Positions 36,544-43,958 of a stretch of DNA of 64,000 nt are shown here, one piece after another (positions within the stretch are counted from its first letter, which is position 1; each line of letters opens with the position of its first letter). The position numbers and the translations under genes were made by a program. Source of the DNA: Haemophilus haemolyticus_L (lineage in GTDB: Bacteria; Pseudomonadota; Gammaproteobacteria; Enterobacterales; Pasteurellaceae); the NCBI RefSeq assembly GCF_003490595.1, contig NZ_QQGY01000001.1, positions 124,001-188,000 on the forward strand. Direction: 5' to 3'. Below the pieces are notes generated by a model that had not been told where the DNA came from, ran no database searches, and was given only the letters and a program-made list of their open reading frames with translations.

Positions 36544-37012
36544 AAGTGTGCGTGATTAAGACTTCCTCTATGGGGGATGTTATCCACACTTTGCCCGCCT
36601 TGACTGATGCTCAAAAGGCGATCCCCAGTTTAAGTATTGATTGGGTGGCGGAAGAAAACTTTGCAGAAATTCCACGTTGGCATTCCGCCGTAAATTGCGT
36701 GATTCCTATTGCTTTGCGCCGTTGGCGTAAATCGCCTTTTTCCATTCAAACAAGAAATGAGTGGAAAAATTACCGCACTTTGTTGCAGGCTGAAAACTAT
36801 GATGCGGTAATTGATGCGCAAGAGCTCATTAAAAGTGCTTTATTTGCAACTCGTTTCGCTCAAGGTGTGAAACATGGCTATGATCGTCAAAGTATCCGCG
36901 AGCCGTTAGCGTCTTTTTTCTACGATAAAAAATCAGCATTACTTATCGGCAAGTTCAATGAAAGAGATTTCAGCTGAACAAGTGTTATCACAATTGTTCC
37001 CTTTTATTTCAT
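36540..37012 (+). pseudogene. waaC: heptosyltransferase I (waaC/rfaC) remnant with a large internal deletion
   Basis: The first about 130 residues match WaaC: KVCVIKTSSMGDVIHTLPALTDAQKAIPSLSIDWVAEENFAEIPRWH, RRWRKSPFS, YDAVIDAQELIKSALFATRFAQGVKHGYDRQSIREPLASFFYDKK. WaaC is normally about 320 residues, but this frame stops at 36977 after 145. The last part (LLIGKFNE) and a short segment in the next frame (MKEISAEQVLSQLFPF, stop near 37012) look like the normal WaaC C-terminus. About 170-190 codons of the catalytic middle, including the donor site, are gone. H. influenzae uses another heptosyltransferase (OpsX), so loss may be tolerated. Confidence 0.75.
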
Positions 37013-37015
37013 AAA

Positions 37016-37045
37016 AAATGCTCGCACTTGGCGAGCATTTTTATC
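37016..37045. terminator. bidirectional terminator between waaC remnant and MFS gene
   Basis: ATGCTCGC / GCGAGCAT stem with a 5-nt loop and A or T tracts on both sides, between convergent genes. Confidence 0.8.
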
Positions 37046-37057
37046 TTTTATATTTTC

Positions 37058-38281
37058 TTAGTCTAAGGCTTTACCTTTTAATTCAGGGATTAAGAAAATT
37101 GTCGCTAACATATCAATTACGTAGATAATCGCAAGTAGGGCGATGGCAGTTTGGAAAGAGTAGGCGAGTACAACTGCGCCCACAACCACAGGTCCAAATC
37201 CCCCTACGGCACGACCAATATTGAAAAGTACGTTTTGTGCGGTTGCTCGAGCTTCTGTTGGGTAGGCTTCTGCCATTAATGCACCGTAACCGCCCATCAT
37301 TCCGTTCACAAACATACCTAAAAATGCCCCTGCAAGAAGCATGATGTCAGGATCGGTAAGTTGTGAGTAAACCACGATACTTATCACTGCGCCTAATTGG
37401 AAAAGTAAGAAACTTGGTTTGCGTCCGATGCGGTCGGCGAGTTGTCCGAAAATCCAAATTCCAGCCATCATACCGCAGACAGTAACAGCTGTCCAAAGCC
37501 CAGATTTAGTTAAGCTGAATCCAAGTTGTTTTGATAAGAAATTAGGTAACCAAATCATAATGCCGTAATAACCGAAGTTTTGTACGGAAGTGAGTACGAC
37601 GATACCAATGCTGATTTTGCTCGTAGCTTTGTCTTTAATCAGAAGCTGAAATGAACGTAATTTATCAGTAAAGCTGGATTGAGTTGAAAGTGCGGTTTGT
37701 TTTTGAGTGAAAATTTCAGGTTCATGTAAATGAGAACGTAAGAACCAAGCGACAAATGCAGGGAAGATACCCACCAAGAACATTCCACGCCAGCCAATAT
37801 GCGGGAGCAATAATGGTGTAAGTAATGCGGCACCTAACACACCAGCTTGCCAACCTAATGCAACATAAGATGCTGCTTTAGCTCGGTGGTGTGCTGGCCA
37901 TGCTTCTGCTGCTAGAGCCATCCCAATTCCAAATTCACCGCCTAAGCCAATGCCAGCAATTGTGCGGTAAATCAGTAAATCCCAATAACCTTGTGCAATC
38001 GCACATAACCCAGTAAATACCGCAAAAAGAAGAATGGTCCAAGTCAGTACGCGTACACGACCGTATTTATCGCTTAATGCGCCAAATAAAATACCGCCAA
38101 ATACGGCACCAATAAGCGTCCATGTCACGAGAGAGCCACCTTGTGCGGGTGTTAGATTTAAGTCTGCGGAAATTGCACTAAGCATGAAACCTAAAATGAG
38201 AAGATCGAAACCGTCCATTGCATAGCCGACGGCAGAGCCAATTAAAGCTTTCCAGCCATAACTGTTTACTTTGTTTGTCAT
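37058..38281 (-). CDS. MFS transporter (AAHS/metabolite:H+ symporter type)
   Basis: 407 residues with twelve predicted membrane segments. The loop 2-3 motif GALSDKYGRVRVL and its second-half counterpart GQLADRIGRKPSF identify the major facilitator superfamily. The N-terminus GSAVGYAMDGFDLLILGFMLSAI with the D-G-x-D motif in helix 1 is typical of AAHS aromatic-acid and related carboxylate transporters. The real substrate is unknown. A near-perfect palindrome lies just upstream of its ribosome site. Confidence 0.88.
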   Translation of the reverse strand: MTNKVNSYGWKALIGSAVGYAMDGFDLLILGFMLSAISADLNLTPAQGGSLVTWTLIGAVFGGILFGALSDKYGRVRVLTWTILLFAVFTGLCAIAQGYWDLLIYRTIAGIGLGGEFGIGMALAAEAWPAHHRAKAASYVALGWQAGVLGAALLTPLLLPHIGWRGMFLVGIFPAFVAWFLRSHLHEPEIFTQKQTALSTQSSFTDKLRSFQLLIKDKATSKISIGIVVLTSVQNFGYYGIMIWLPNFLSKQLGFSLTKSGLWTAVTVCGMMAGIWIFGQLADRIGRKPSFLLFQLGAVISIVVYSQLTDPDIMLLAGAFLGMFVNGMMGGYGALMAEAYPTEARATAQNVLFNIGRAVGGFGPVVVGAVVLAYSFQTAIALLAIIYVIDMLATIFLIPELKGKALD

Positions 38282-38293
38282 GATGTGTCCTTT

Positions 38294-38311
38294 TGTTACT
38301 CGCGGGTAACA
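38294..38311 (-). promoter_or_regulatory. 18-bp palindrome upstream of the MFS gene, operator candidate
   Basis: TGTTACCCGCGAGTAACA (minus strand) is an inverted repeat with one central asymmetry, ending just before the AAAGGA ribosome site. Its size and position are those of a LacI/GntR-type operator that would block transcription initiation or elongation. Confidence 0.4.
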
Positions 38312-38463
38312 TTTAAAGTGAAAAGAAAGGTGATTAAAAATCGGTGGCTAGTTTACTGCATTGATGAAAAAATTCAATGAGCGTAATAACAAAAATAATT
38401 AGAATAAAAAAACTGAATTTGAAGAAGAAAGAAAAGGGGAATGATTAGGGAATAAAATTAGGA

Positions 38464-38477
38464 TGGCGGTGAGAAAG
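38464..38477. repeat. attachment site, tRNA-distal end
   Basis: TGGCGGTGAGAAAG, identical to the last 14 nt of the tRNA-Ser gene (complement, including CCA) at 49687-49700. It marks the far boundary of the integrated element, 180 bp upstream of the MFS gene start. The 342-bp stretch 38282-38623 holds only this site, the MFS promoter region and arm-like repeats. Confidence 0.9.
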
Positions 38478-38543
38478 AACAACAATTTTTAACGCTTATG
38501 CCTTGATTTTACTGGGGTTTAGTCGTGATCGCTTATGTTTACT

Positions 38544-38565
38544 GGGATCTAAACAGGGATCAAAG
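38544..38565. promoter_or_regulatory. integrase arm-type site candidates, distal end
   Basis: GGGATCTAAAC at 38544-38554 followed by GGGATC recurs at the other end as GGGATCTAAAC (49545-49555) and GGGATCTAAAA (49558-49568). Matching short repeats inside both att ends are what integrase arm-binding sites look like. Confidence 0.55.
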
Positions 38566-38623
38566 ATAGGGTGCAATGTAAATTAATTTGTGATTAATAA
38601 CAAGTAATATCATTAAATATAGA

Positions 38624-38914
38624 TTAATTTAATCTATCCCGTGCAGCGGTGTAAACTTCAGCGCGTTCACGCTTGCCAACGGCAAGAACATAAACGATAA
38701 CTTTATCTTCAATAACTTCATAAACTAAACGATAACCTACCGAGCGAAGTTTTATTTTATAAAACACACCAGAAAAGCCAGAAAGCCGATCTGCGGGCAC
38801 GTGTGGATTTTCTAAGCGTTCTAATAACTTTTTCTTAAATTGGTTTTTTATGGTATCGCCAAGTTTATCCCATTCTTTCTTTGCCTTTGGGCTAAATGTC
38901 AGTTTATAAGTCAT
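38624..38914 (-). CDS. relE: RelE-family mRNA interferase toxin
   Basis: 96 residues from MTYKLTFSPKAKKEWDKLGDT; an upstream extension to 38962 overlaps the antitoxin and is rejected. It aligns well with E. coli RelE/StbE: RNase-fold core SGVFYKIKLRSVGYRLVYEVIEDKVIVYVLAVGKRERAEVY, with the catalytic R-x-G-Y-R-L-V-Y and terminal K-R-E-R...Y. The toxin cleaves mRNA in the ribosomal A site. Its start overlaps the antitoxin stop by 11 nt, the normal TA coupling. It sits at the extreme end of the satellite. Confidence 0.93.
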   Translation of the reverse strand: MTYKLTFSPKAKKEWDKLGDTIKNQFKKKLLERLENPHVPADRLSGFSGVFYKIKLRSVGYRLVYEVIEDKVIVYVLAVGKRERAEVYTAARDRLN

Positions 38915-39158
38915 TAATATCAACCTCAATAAAACCGCCCTCAGCTTTTCGCTCTTCTGCAATGCGTACTAGTTCTGCATCTTCGATTAACTCTTGCATA
39001 TAAGCGAACATTTCAGGCGTAAGACAATAAAAAGCTGGTTGGTTACGATTCAATATAGCAATCACGCCATTTTCACTTTCTCGCATTACGCCCATAGGGT
39101 TTCGTTTTAGATCGGTAATGCTTGCAGCCTGCTCTGTTAGTATTTGATGAATGGCCAT
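38904..39158 (-). CDS. Phd/YefM (StbD-like) antitoxin
   Basis: 84 residues from MAIHQILTEQAASITDLKRNP with GAGGA 7 nt upstream. The N-terminal Phd/YefM DNA-binding fold includes PMGVMRESENGVIAILNRNQPAFYCLTPEMFAYM. The acidic C-terminus (AEERKAEGGFIEVDINDL) wraps the toxin. It closely resembles the StbD antitoxin paired with StbE/RelE. It should neutralise the toxin and autorepress the pair. Confidence 0.92.
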   Translation of the reverse strand: MAIHQILTEQAASITDLKRNPMGVMRESENGVIAILNRNQPAFYCLTPEMFAYMQELIEDAELVRIAEERKAEGGFIEVDINDL

Positions 39159-39290
39159 AAATATCCTCTTTTTGTTGTTAGTTCTTCTGAATCGTAACAC
39201 TTTAAAAGAGTTTTTAAAAGATTTCTAGAATGCCTTTATTGATGGGTATTGGTTTTTTAAATTATTTTTTTCTGTTGGTGCGTTTTTTTT

Positions 39291-39590
39291 ACAGGAATTA
39301 CAGGAATTACAGGAATTTTTTAATTTTTATGAAAAAAATCTTTATTTATTAATAGGTTGAGGGTTTGAAAAAATTCCTGTGATTATTTTTTAAACAGGAA
39401 TTTTTTAGGAATTTTACAGGAATTTTTTAAGGCTGTTTTTTGTACAATAGGAACAAAAAGAGCAAAAATAGGAATTTTTACCCACTGAATAGGAATTTTT
39501 AGATAGGTAATAGGAATTTTTTATTATTATAAGTTATTGATTTATAAAGATATGTGATATTTTATTCCTGTGATTCCTATAAAAATCCTA
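39291..39590. repeat. iteron array, probable satellite replication origin
   Basis: About twelve copies of A(C/T)AGGAATT(TTT) in a 300-bp AT-rich gene-free stretch. Three tandem ACAGGAATT units with 9-bp period lie at 39291-39317. More direct copies lie at about 39394, 39405, 39416, 39468, 39488 and 39509, and inverted copies (ATTCCTGT, ATTCCTAT) at 39373 and 39564-39580. It is directly downstream of the DUF927 ATPase gene, where PICI and P4 elements keep their origin. It occupies most of the 495-bp gene-free stretch 39159-39654. Confidence 0.75.
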
Positions 39591-39620
39591 TCTTTTGGCA
39601 GAAAAATTCTTTTAAAACAT

Positions 39621-39650
39621 AAAAAAAGCAAGGTAGCGAACCTTGCTTTA
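39621..39650 (-). terminator. terminator after the DUF927 gene
   Basis: AAAGCAAGG / CCTTGCTTT 9-bp stem with a 7-nt loop; TTTT on the minus strand follows. It ends the replication operon just before the iterons. Confidence 0.8.
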
Positions 39651-39654
39651 ATTT

Positions 39655-41862
39655 TTATTCGGTTTTTTCTGAATCACTTTCATCATCTGAAAATGGCATC
39701 ACTTTATAAGCCCTAACCGTTTTGCCTATATACTTTTTCGATATTTTGAAAATGTATTCATTATAGCCATTCTCGGGCTTTTTCGGTTTTTTTAATAACC
39801 CTGATGAAAAAAGTATGCTGTGCGCCATATTTTTAGGGAATCCCTCAATAATTTCATCAAAAATTTTAGGATAAATGAAATAATGCTCTTCTTCCTTTTT
39901 CGCTTCATTGGCCAACACTCTAACACCTGATACTTTAATCGGTGTTCTTGCATTAGGATCCGCTGGATATTCAATGAAACTTGCTTCATTGACTAATAGC
40001 CAATCGGTCAAAATTCTGATTAAACTTGTTTCTTCTCGGCTATTTTCGCCAAATTCTTCTTTCCAGTTGAGAAAGTTTTTTAAAATGGCTTGTGCGCTTT
40101 CTTCTTCCGTCCATTGGGTTAAGTCTTTGGCTAAATACAGTGCGGTTTCTAGCACGGCGAAACGGTCGCCCGCTACACGTTGCACTTGTCCGCTCATATT
40201 ATTAGATAAATCTAACCATTTTTGGCGAATTATCTTATAGGTGCTTTTCACTGCATCCGCATTGTTAGAAAGAAAGGCTATCCATTCGCGCCCAATTACG
40301 CCAAAACATTCTTGCACTTTTTCGTTTAAATGGTCGGCGTGCGCTTTATTATTGGGAAAGTTGTGTAAATGCTTTGCTTCCTCAAGCGGCACATTTAAAA
40401 GCCGTACTAATTGCCCTGCGTGCACCTTTGCGCCCTGCTGTCTTAGCTGGGTTTCTAAATCTTTTTCCCCTGTCGAAAGTGCGGATACTTTCCAGCGTTT
40501 TATTTGTCGGTTTCCGCCCTCTTTTTCGCCTCTGATTTTGTCCGTTTCATTAAACAAATCATAGGCGATAGTCTCTAGATTCTTTCCGTCTTTGGCTTGT
40601 CCGATTTCGTCTAGAGTAATAAAGCCGTCATTGCGTGCAGCTGCTTCATTTTTTACGCCTGTTGCGGTGGTGCTCCAGCTTAATTTTATTTTTTCGGGGT
40701 TGCCGTAAATACTGTTGGCAATATTTAGGGTTGTGCTTTTTCCCTTTGAACTTTCCGCGAATAAATGCACGCCAAAAGATTCCCGCCCTAAAAGTGAAAG
40801 CATAGGTGCAGCTAACGCAACCGCTACGCCAATCATCATTGAGGCGTTACCACGTACATTTTGCGCAATTTCTCGCTGCCAATCTGCAAGCGTGCCGCTT
40901 GTCGTATAGCCGAGGCTTGAACTGCTTCGGTCGGTAAAATAGATCGGTTTAAGTGGCGTGCCAATAATTTCCCCATTCGGTAATAAATACGCCCCATTTA
41001 GCCAGCCTGTCACATTTGTGATAGTCCACTGTGTGAAATGGTCGCCGTTAAAGTGAAAGTGCTCGGTAAGGCGTTGTGTTAAGCCTGAGCCTTGTGTCAT
41101 TTTCAAGCCTTGTGCTTTCAGCATCTTCCAGCCTGAATCTGTGCCAAAATCTTCACGGGCGATAGCAACGGTGCGCGGTTTATTTTCATCTCGGTTTTGC
41201 CATTGAAAAAGATAGTAATATTCGCCGCCTTGCGTTTTCCCCTCGCCAACCAGTGCCAAATCATCACAAATCCATGTCATATTCTCTTTAATGATTTCGC
41301 CAGTATCATTATCAACTTTAGGCTTGATGTAATGTAACCCTTTAATTTTGCCGTTTTCTCGATACTCTACATAAGGCTCACGTTTTGGCGCATCTGGTTT
41401 ATCCATATATTCCACGCGCATTTCTGCTAAATTTCGGGATTCTGCACTATTGCGTAAATCTTCTAAACGGTGGCTTAATTCTTCCAAATTATCGCCTAGA
41501 TTATCGGCGAAAAACACTTTTTTAACTTTGCTATTTGTCGCCAGAGCCAGTAATAGCGCGTTTTCTTGGTCGCTTGTCACGTTGCCAAAACGGTAAAATG
41601 TCACGGCGTGCACATCATCTTTTAAAATCTGATAATCGCCAGCATTTGCCAACTTCTCCGCATCTAAAATTATCGGCTTATAATCACGCTCAAGCCCTAA
41701 TTTATCGCGCAATAAACTCCATTCAAGGCCATTGCCTTTATCTTTACCAAATCCCCAAGCATTCCAGGCTTTATTGCCAATTAATGCGTGAATATGCTCA
41801 AAGGCTACGCGCCCTTGTTCGTCAAAGTGCGGTGCTTTTGGTGGGTGTTTTTTATAGCTCAT
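39655..41862 (-). CDS. DUF927-domain ATPase, probable satellite replication protein
   Basis: 735 residues. The N-terminal third (IILDAEKLANAGDYQILKDDVHAVTFYRFGNVTSDQENALLLALATN) looks like a Toprim/primase-associated region. The middle is the DUF927 helicase-like domain with Walker A ESSKGKSTTLNIANS, Walker B GFITLDEIGQ and TFNETDKIRGEKEGG-like sensor region. The C-terminus is a winged-helix-like segment with an acidic tail. In P4-like and PICI elements such proteins initiate and unwind at the origin. The adjacent iterons support that role. Confidence 0.8.
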   Translation of the reverse strand: MSYKKHPPKAPHFDEQGRVAFEHIHALIGNKAWNAWGFGKDKGNGLEWSLLRDKLGLERDYKPIILDAEKLANAGDYQILKDDVHAVTFYRFGNVTSDQENALLLALATNSKVKKVFFADNLGDNLEELSHRLEDLRNSAESRNLAEMRVEYMDKPDAPKREPYVEYRENGKIKGLHYIKPKVDNDTGEIIKENMTWICDDLALVGEGKTQGGEYYYLFQWQNRDENKPRTVAIAREDFGTDSGWKMLKAQGLKMTQGSGLTQRLTEHFHFNGDHFTQWTITNVTGWLNGAYLLPNGEIIGTPLKPIYFTDRSSSSLGYTTSGTLADWQREIAQNVRGNASMMIGVAVALAAPMLSLLGRESFGVHLFAESSKGKSTTLNIANSIYGNPEKIKLSWSTTATGVKNEAAARNDGFITLDEIGQAKDGKNLETIAYDLFNETDKIRGEKEGGNRQIKRWKVSALSTGEKDLETQLRQQGAKVHAGQLVRLLNVPLEEAKHLHNFPNNKAHADHLNEKVQECFGVIGREWIAFLSNNADAVKSTYKIIRQKWLDLSNNMSGQVQRVAGDRFAVLETALYLAKDLTQWTEEESAQAILKNFLNWKEEFGENSREETSLIRILTDWLLVNEASFIEYPADPNARTPIKVSGVRVLANEAKKEEEHYFIYPKIFDEIIEGFPKNMAHSILFSSGLLKKPKKPENGYNEYIFKISKKYIGKTVRAYKVMPFSDDESDSEKTE

Positions 41863-41871
41863 CTTTTCCCC

Positions 41872-42150
41872 CTATGCCTTATTCCGATTCTTAAAAAACT
41901 CGATAACCTCTGCCGCGCGGTATTTTTTCGGGGCGCGTGGACGTGAGTCGCCTAACGTTGTGGGAAAACCAGGCAATTTAATTAAGGTTTGAATCACATA
42001 ACCATAAGAAACTTTTGCATAAGCAGCTATATCGAGTGGTGTCCATATCTGATCTGCTTGCGCATATTGATTTTCTATTGCTTGCACACGGGCTTTCAGG
42101 CTCTCCAATTCATTTAATAAAAATTCGGTGGTTTCTGTTTGCTTTTCCAT
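41872..42150 (-). CDS. small helix-turn-helix protein, excisionase/AlpA-like
   Basis: 92 residues. An N-terminal coiled-coil helix (TEFLLNELESLKARVQAIENQYAQ) is followed by a winged-helix/MerR-like segment IWTPLDIAAYAKVSYGYVIQTLIKLPGFPTTLGDSRPRAPKKYRAAEVIEFFKNR. That pattern matches excisionase-type DNA binders. It ends 9 bp before the DUF927 start in the same operon. It may regulate replication or excision. Confidence 0.6.
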   Translation of the reverse strand: MEKQTETTEFLLNELESLKARVQAIENQYAQADQIWTPLDIAAYAKVSYGYVIQTLIKLPGFPTTLGDSRPRAPKKYRAAEVIEFFKNRNKA

Positions 42151-42158
42151 ATTTCCCC

Positions 42159-42383
42159 CTAGCGTTGTTTCCGTCTTGCCTGTTTTTGGTGCGCGCGGCG
42201 TTTTTTCTTACGCTGTATTGACTTGTGTTTAATATGTTCATCAAGTTTCATTTTGCGTTGCGCTTTCTGTTCTGCCTCGCACCATAATGCTTGAACATCT
42301 AAATCAGTTTGGCCCACTTCATCGGCATTAGTGAAAATTTCAATAATCGTGCCGTCTGGTAAGGTGATTTTATGCGTCATCAT
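42159..42383 (-). CDS. hypothetical small protein with basic tail
   Basis: 74 residues from MMTHKITLPDGTIIEIFTNADEVGQTDLDVQALWCEAEQ. The C-terminus is extremely basic (KRRAHQKQARRKQR). The start overlaps the previous stop in ATGATGA, indicating coupling. No family is recognised with confidence; the basic tail suggests nucleic-acid binding. Confidence 0.6.
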   Translation of the reverse strand: MMTHKITLPDGTIIEIFTNADEVGQTDLDVQALWCEAEQKAQRKMKLDEHIKHKSIQRKKKRRAHQKQARRKQR

Positions 42384-42619
42384 TTCGCGCCCCCTTGTGA
42401 TTGAGGCTGTTTTTGAGGAAAGCATTCATCTAATTTCTGTTGAATATGCGCACACTGTAAGGCATAAAAATGCGACATATTCAGCATAAATCCCTTTAAT
42501 TCGCTCTCATCTTTCAAATAAAAAGTTGCGCCAACCATTTCTAAACAGGTGTTCAACGTATCAAATCGGGTTATTTCGCTTTGAATTTCATCAATTAAAT
42601 GAAGGGATAGATTACGCAT
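42380..42619 (-). CDS. hypothetical small protein
   Basis: 79 residues (MRNLSLHLIDEIQSEITRFDTLNTCLEMVGATFY...), mostly helical by composition, with a polar glutamine-rich end. It has a GGGGGG purine ribosome site and an 8-nt overlap with the preceding frame. I recognise no family. Tight overlaps on both sides support real translation. Confidence 0.55.
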   Translation of the reverse strand: MRNLSLHLIDEIQSEITRFDTLNTCLEMVGATFYLKDESELKGFMLNMSHFYALQCAHIQQKLDECFPQKQPQSQGGAK

Positions 42620-43208
42620 AAATCCCCCCTTTCATCGCTAAAGTGCGGTTAAATTTCGGGTTGATTTTTGCAACGGTGACGAGGTGGCGAAAATCAGCGT
42701 TAAGGCTTAATCTTGCGCTTTCTTCGGCGTTGGCGTGAATAGTTTGAATGCACAAATTAAAGTGCGGGTGTGTGCGATTAACGCATAGAAATTTATAGAT
42801 CATTTCTGCGGTGTCCATTGATAAATTTTCAAGAACTACCGCTAGACTTGTCACGGTCGGGCGGTAGCACGTAACAGGGTGACAAACTGCTATCAATGGA
42901 AAACAGCCAACCGCTAAGGGTTGCCCATTACGCGCTACCATTGAGAATAGTCTATCAAAAGATAGATTATTTTGGATAGGTGCGTAAATGCTACGAACAA
43001 AAAAAGCACGAGTTAAAAATGGCGTGCTACTGTTCGCCATTGATAAATTCAGCTTGTCACGGCTGGCTCTCGATTTTGCGAGTGCGGGATTAATATAGTT
43101 TAATCTCGTTTTATCTGTCAAGCCATTTTGTAAAAATGGTTTATTTTTACGTGTAAAAAGGTTGCACGCTACCGCATTAAACGGTAGATTGTCGTTTAAA
43201 TAGTTCAT
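42612..43208 (-). CDS. Ash/Icd-like protein overlapping the immunity leader
   Basis: 198 residues in frame, with an uncertain start because no ribosome site is seen at 43208. The central SMVARNGQPLAVGCFPLIAVCHPVTCYRPTVTSLAV is typical of proteins annotated as Ash-family or host cell division inhibitor Icd-like in P4-type satellites. Part of the coding sequence coincides with the repeats and hairpins of the candidate immunity RNA, as kil/eta/icd do in P4. Translation may begin internally. The function is inferred from P4 only. Confidence 0.55.
   Translation of the reverse strand: MNYLNDNLPFNAVACNLFTRKNKPFLQNGLTDKTRLNYINPALAKSRASRDKLNLSMANSSTPFLTRAFFVRSIYAPIQNNLSFDRLFSMVARNGQPLAVGCFPLIAVCHPVTCYRPTVTSLAVVLENLSMDTAEMIYKFLCVNRTHPHFNLCIQTIHANAEESARLSLNADFRHLVTVAKINPKFNRTLAMKGGIYA
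42815..43062 (-). ncRNA. candidate P4-type immunity leader with CI-like RNA
   Basis: Read on the minus strand: seqA-like block (43062-43037), CCGTGACAAG...TTTATCAATGG; then seqB-like block (42899-42879), CCATTGATAGCAGTTTGTCAC; then seqC-like block (42856-42815), which repeats CCGTGACAAG and AATTTATCAATGG with an inserted small hairpin. seqB is complementary to both outer blocks. That is the layout by which phage P4 CI RNA causes premature termination. Between seqA and seqB are a weak terminator (42999-43027) and a TCTATC / GATAGA hairpin (42951-42966). Confidence 0.55.
42999..43027 (-). terminator. weak terminator inside the satellite leader
   Basis: GCACG / CGTGC 5-bp stem with a 12-nt loop, followed on the minus strand by seven Ts. 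It lies just after the seqA-like block, the place expected for immunity termination in a P4-like leader. Confidence 0.5.
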
Positions 43209-43235
43209 TGAATTATTCGCTTTAAATTGTCGTTA

Positions 43236-43271
43236 TAGGGAACGGGCTTATCTTTCGAGGTAAGCCCTTAT
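43236..43271 (+). terminator. hairpin upstream of the leader
   Basis: GGGCTTA / TAAGCCC stem followed on the plus strand by TTATTTTTT. It separates the Ogr/Delta-like gene from the leader. It may also stop or attenuate minus-strand transcripts, though the T run is on the plus strand. Confidence 0.5.
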
Positions 43272-43486
43272 TTTTTGGGTGGGCGGTCTTGCGCCCATTG
43301 GTGTGGCTGTTCAATTGGCTGGAATTGCGCAAATTGCCCTTGTTCAAATCCTGCTTTATAAACGCCTTTCAATTCGCAATGAGAGCAATAAACATAAGCT
43401 ATCGTTACCGTTGCGCACGGTCGCACAGAAGAACGAATTTGTAACGCTTTACCACATTCAGGGCAATTAAGCCGTAAGCCCGCCAT
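43268..43486 (-). CDS. Ogr/Delta-like zinc-finger protein (second copy)
   Basis: 72 residues. CPECG near residue 9 and CSHC near residue 34 form a C-X2-C...C-X2-C zinc ribbon with the intervening ALQIRSSVRPCATVTIAYVY, as in P2 Ogr and P4 Delta (CP-C...A.RTSR...Y.QC.N..C). That family activates P2-type late promoters through RNA polymerase alpha. It overlaps the upstream AlpA gene by 20 bp. Confidence 0.7.
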   Translation of the reverse strand: MAGLRLNCPECGKALQIRSSVRPCATVTIAYVYCSHCELKGVYKAGFEQGQFAQFQPIEQPHQWAQDRPPKK

Positions 43487-43682
43487 GCTGCGCCTCTTGT
43501 TTGCGGTTTGGGTTTTGTTTATCTAACCAGGCTTGTACATCTTCACGCGCCCATCGGTTGGTTCTGTCGTATTTTAACGGCTTCGGAAAATCGCCACGCT
43601 TCATCATGTAATAAATCTTTGTGCGCTTGGCAATGCCCATTTCTTCAAGCTCTTGAATCGTCAATAAGGTTTTTAATGTCAT
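43467..43682 (-). CDS. AlpA-family transcriptional regulator (second copy)
   Basis: 71 residues: LLTIQELEEMGIAKRTKIYYMMKRGDFPKPLKYDRTNRWAREDVQAWLDKQ is a complete AlpA/MerR-type winged helix. AlpA proteins in P4-like elements activate excision or replication operons. It is co-directional with the capsid and zinc-finger genes. Confidence 0.85.
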   Translation of the reverse strand: MTLKTLLTIQELEEMGIAKRTKIYYMMKRGDFPKPLKYDRTNRWAREDVQAWLDKQNPNRKQEAQHGGLTA

Positions 43683-43724
43683 ATTCTTTCCTTTTATTTA
43701 AGTGCGGAATTGACCGCACTTTAT

Positions 43725-43958
43725 TTATTTAATCAGGGTTTTGCCTACATTATCTTTTTCCATATATTCCATCAGAACAAAATAGAACGTTCTTTTTTCA
43801 TTATGGTTGAGTTCGTCATATCTCGGTAAAATTGAGCTATGTAACGGAATTTTCTCTTGTAAAAGTTCACGCGCAATTTCATTAATAAAACGGCGTTGCG
43901 TTGAAATTGGCAAGCGGGATAACTCGGTCATTACAGATAAGGCTTTATTCATTTTCAA
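43725..43958 (-). CDS. hypothetical small protein downstream of the capsid gene
   Basis: 77 residues (MKMNKALSVMTELSRLPISTQRRFINEIARELLQEKIPLHSSILPRYDELNHNEKRTFYFVLMEYMEKD...). Its start overlaps the capsid stop by 14 bp, so it is translationally coupled to the capsid gene. It is helical, with no recognised family. An assembly or regulatory partner of the capsid protein is possible but speculative. Confidence 0.65.
   Translation of the reverse strand: MKMNKALSVMTELSRLPISTQRRFINEIARELLQEKIPLHSSILPRYDELNHNEKRTFYFVLMEYMEKDNVGKTLIK

Noticed and set aside
39291..39317. Tandem ACAGGAATT units as phase-variation repeats of a coding gene
   Set aside because: They are non-coding, only three tight units long, and part of a wider direct and inverted iteron set beside a replication gene.
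40241..40564. Plus-strand frames inside the DUF927 gene
   Set aside because: They are antisense shadows; the minus frame has clear Walker motifs and operon context.
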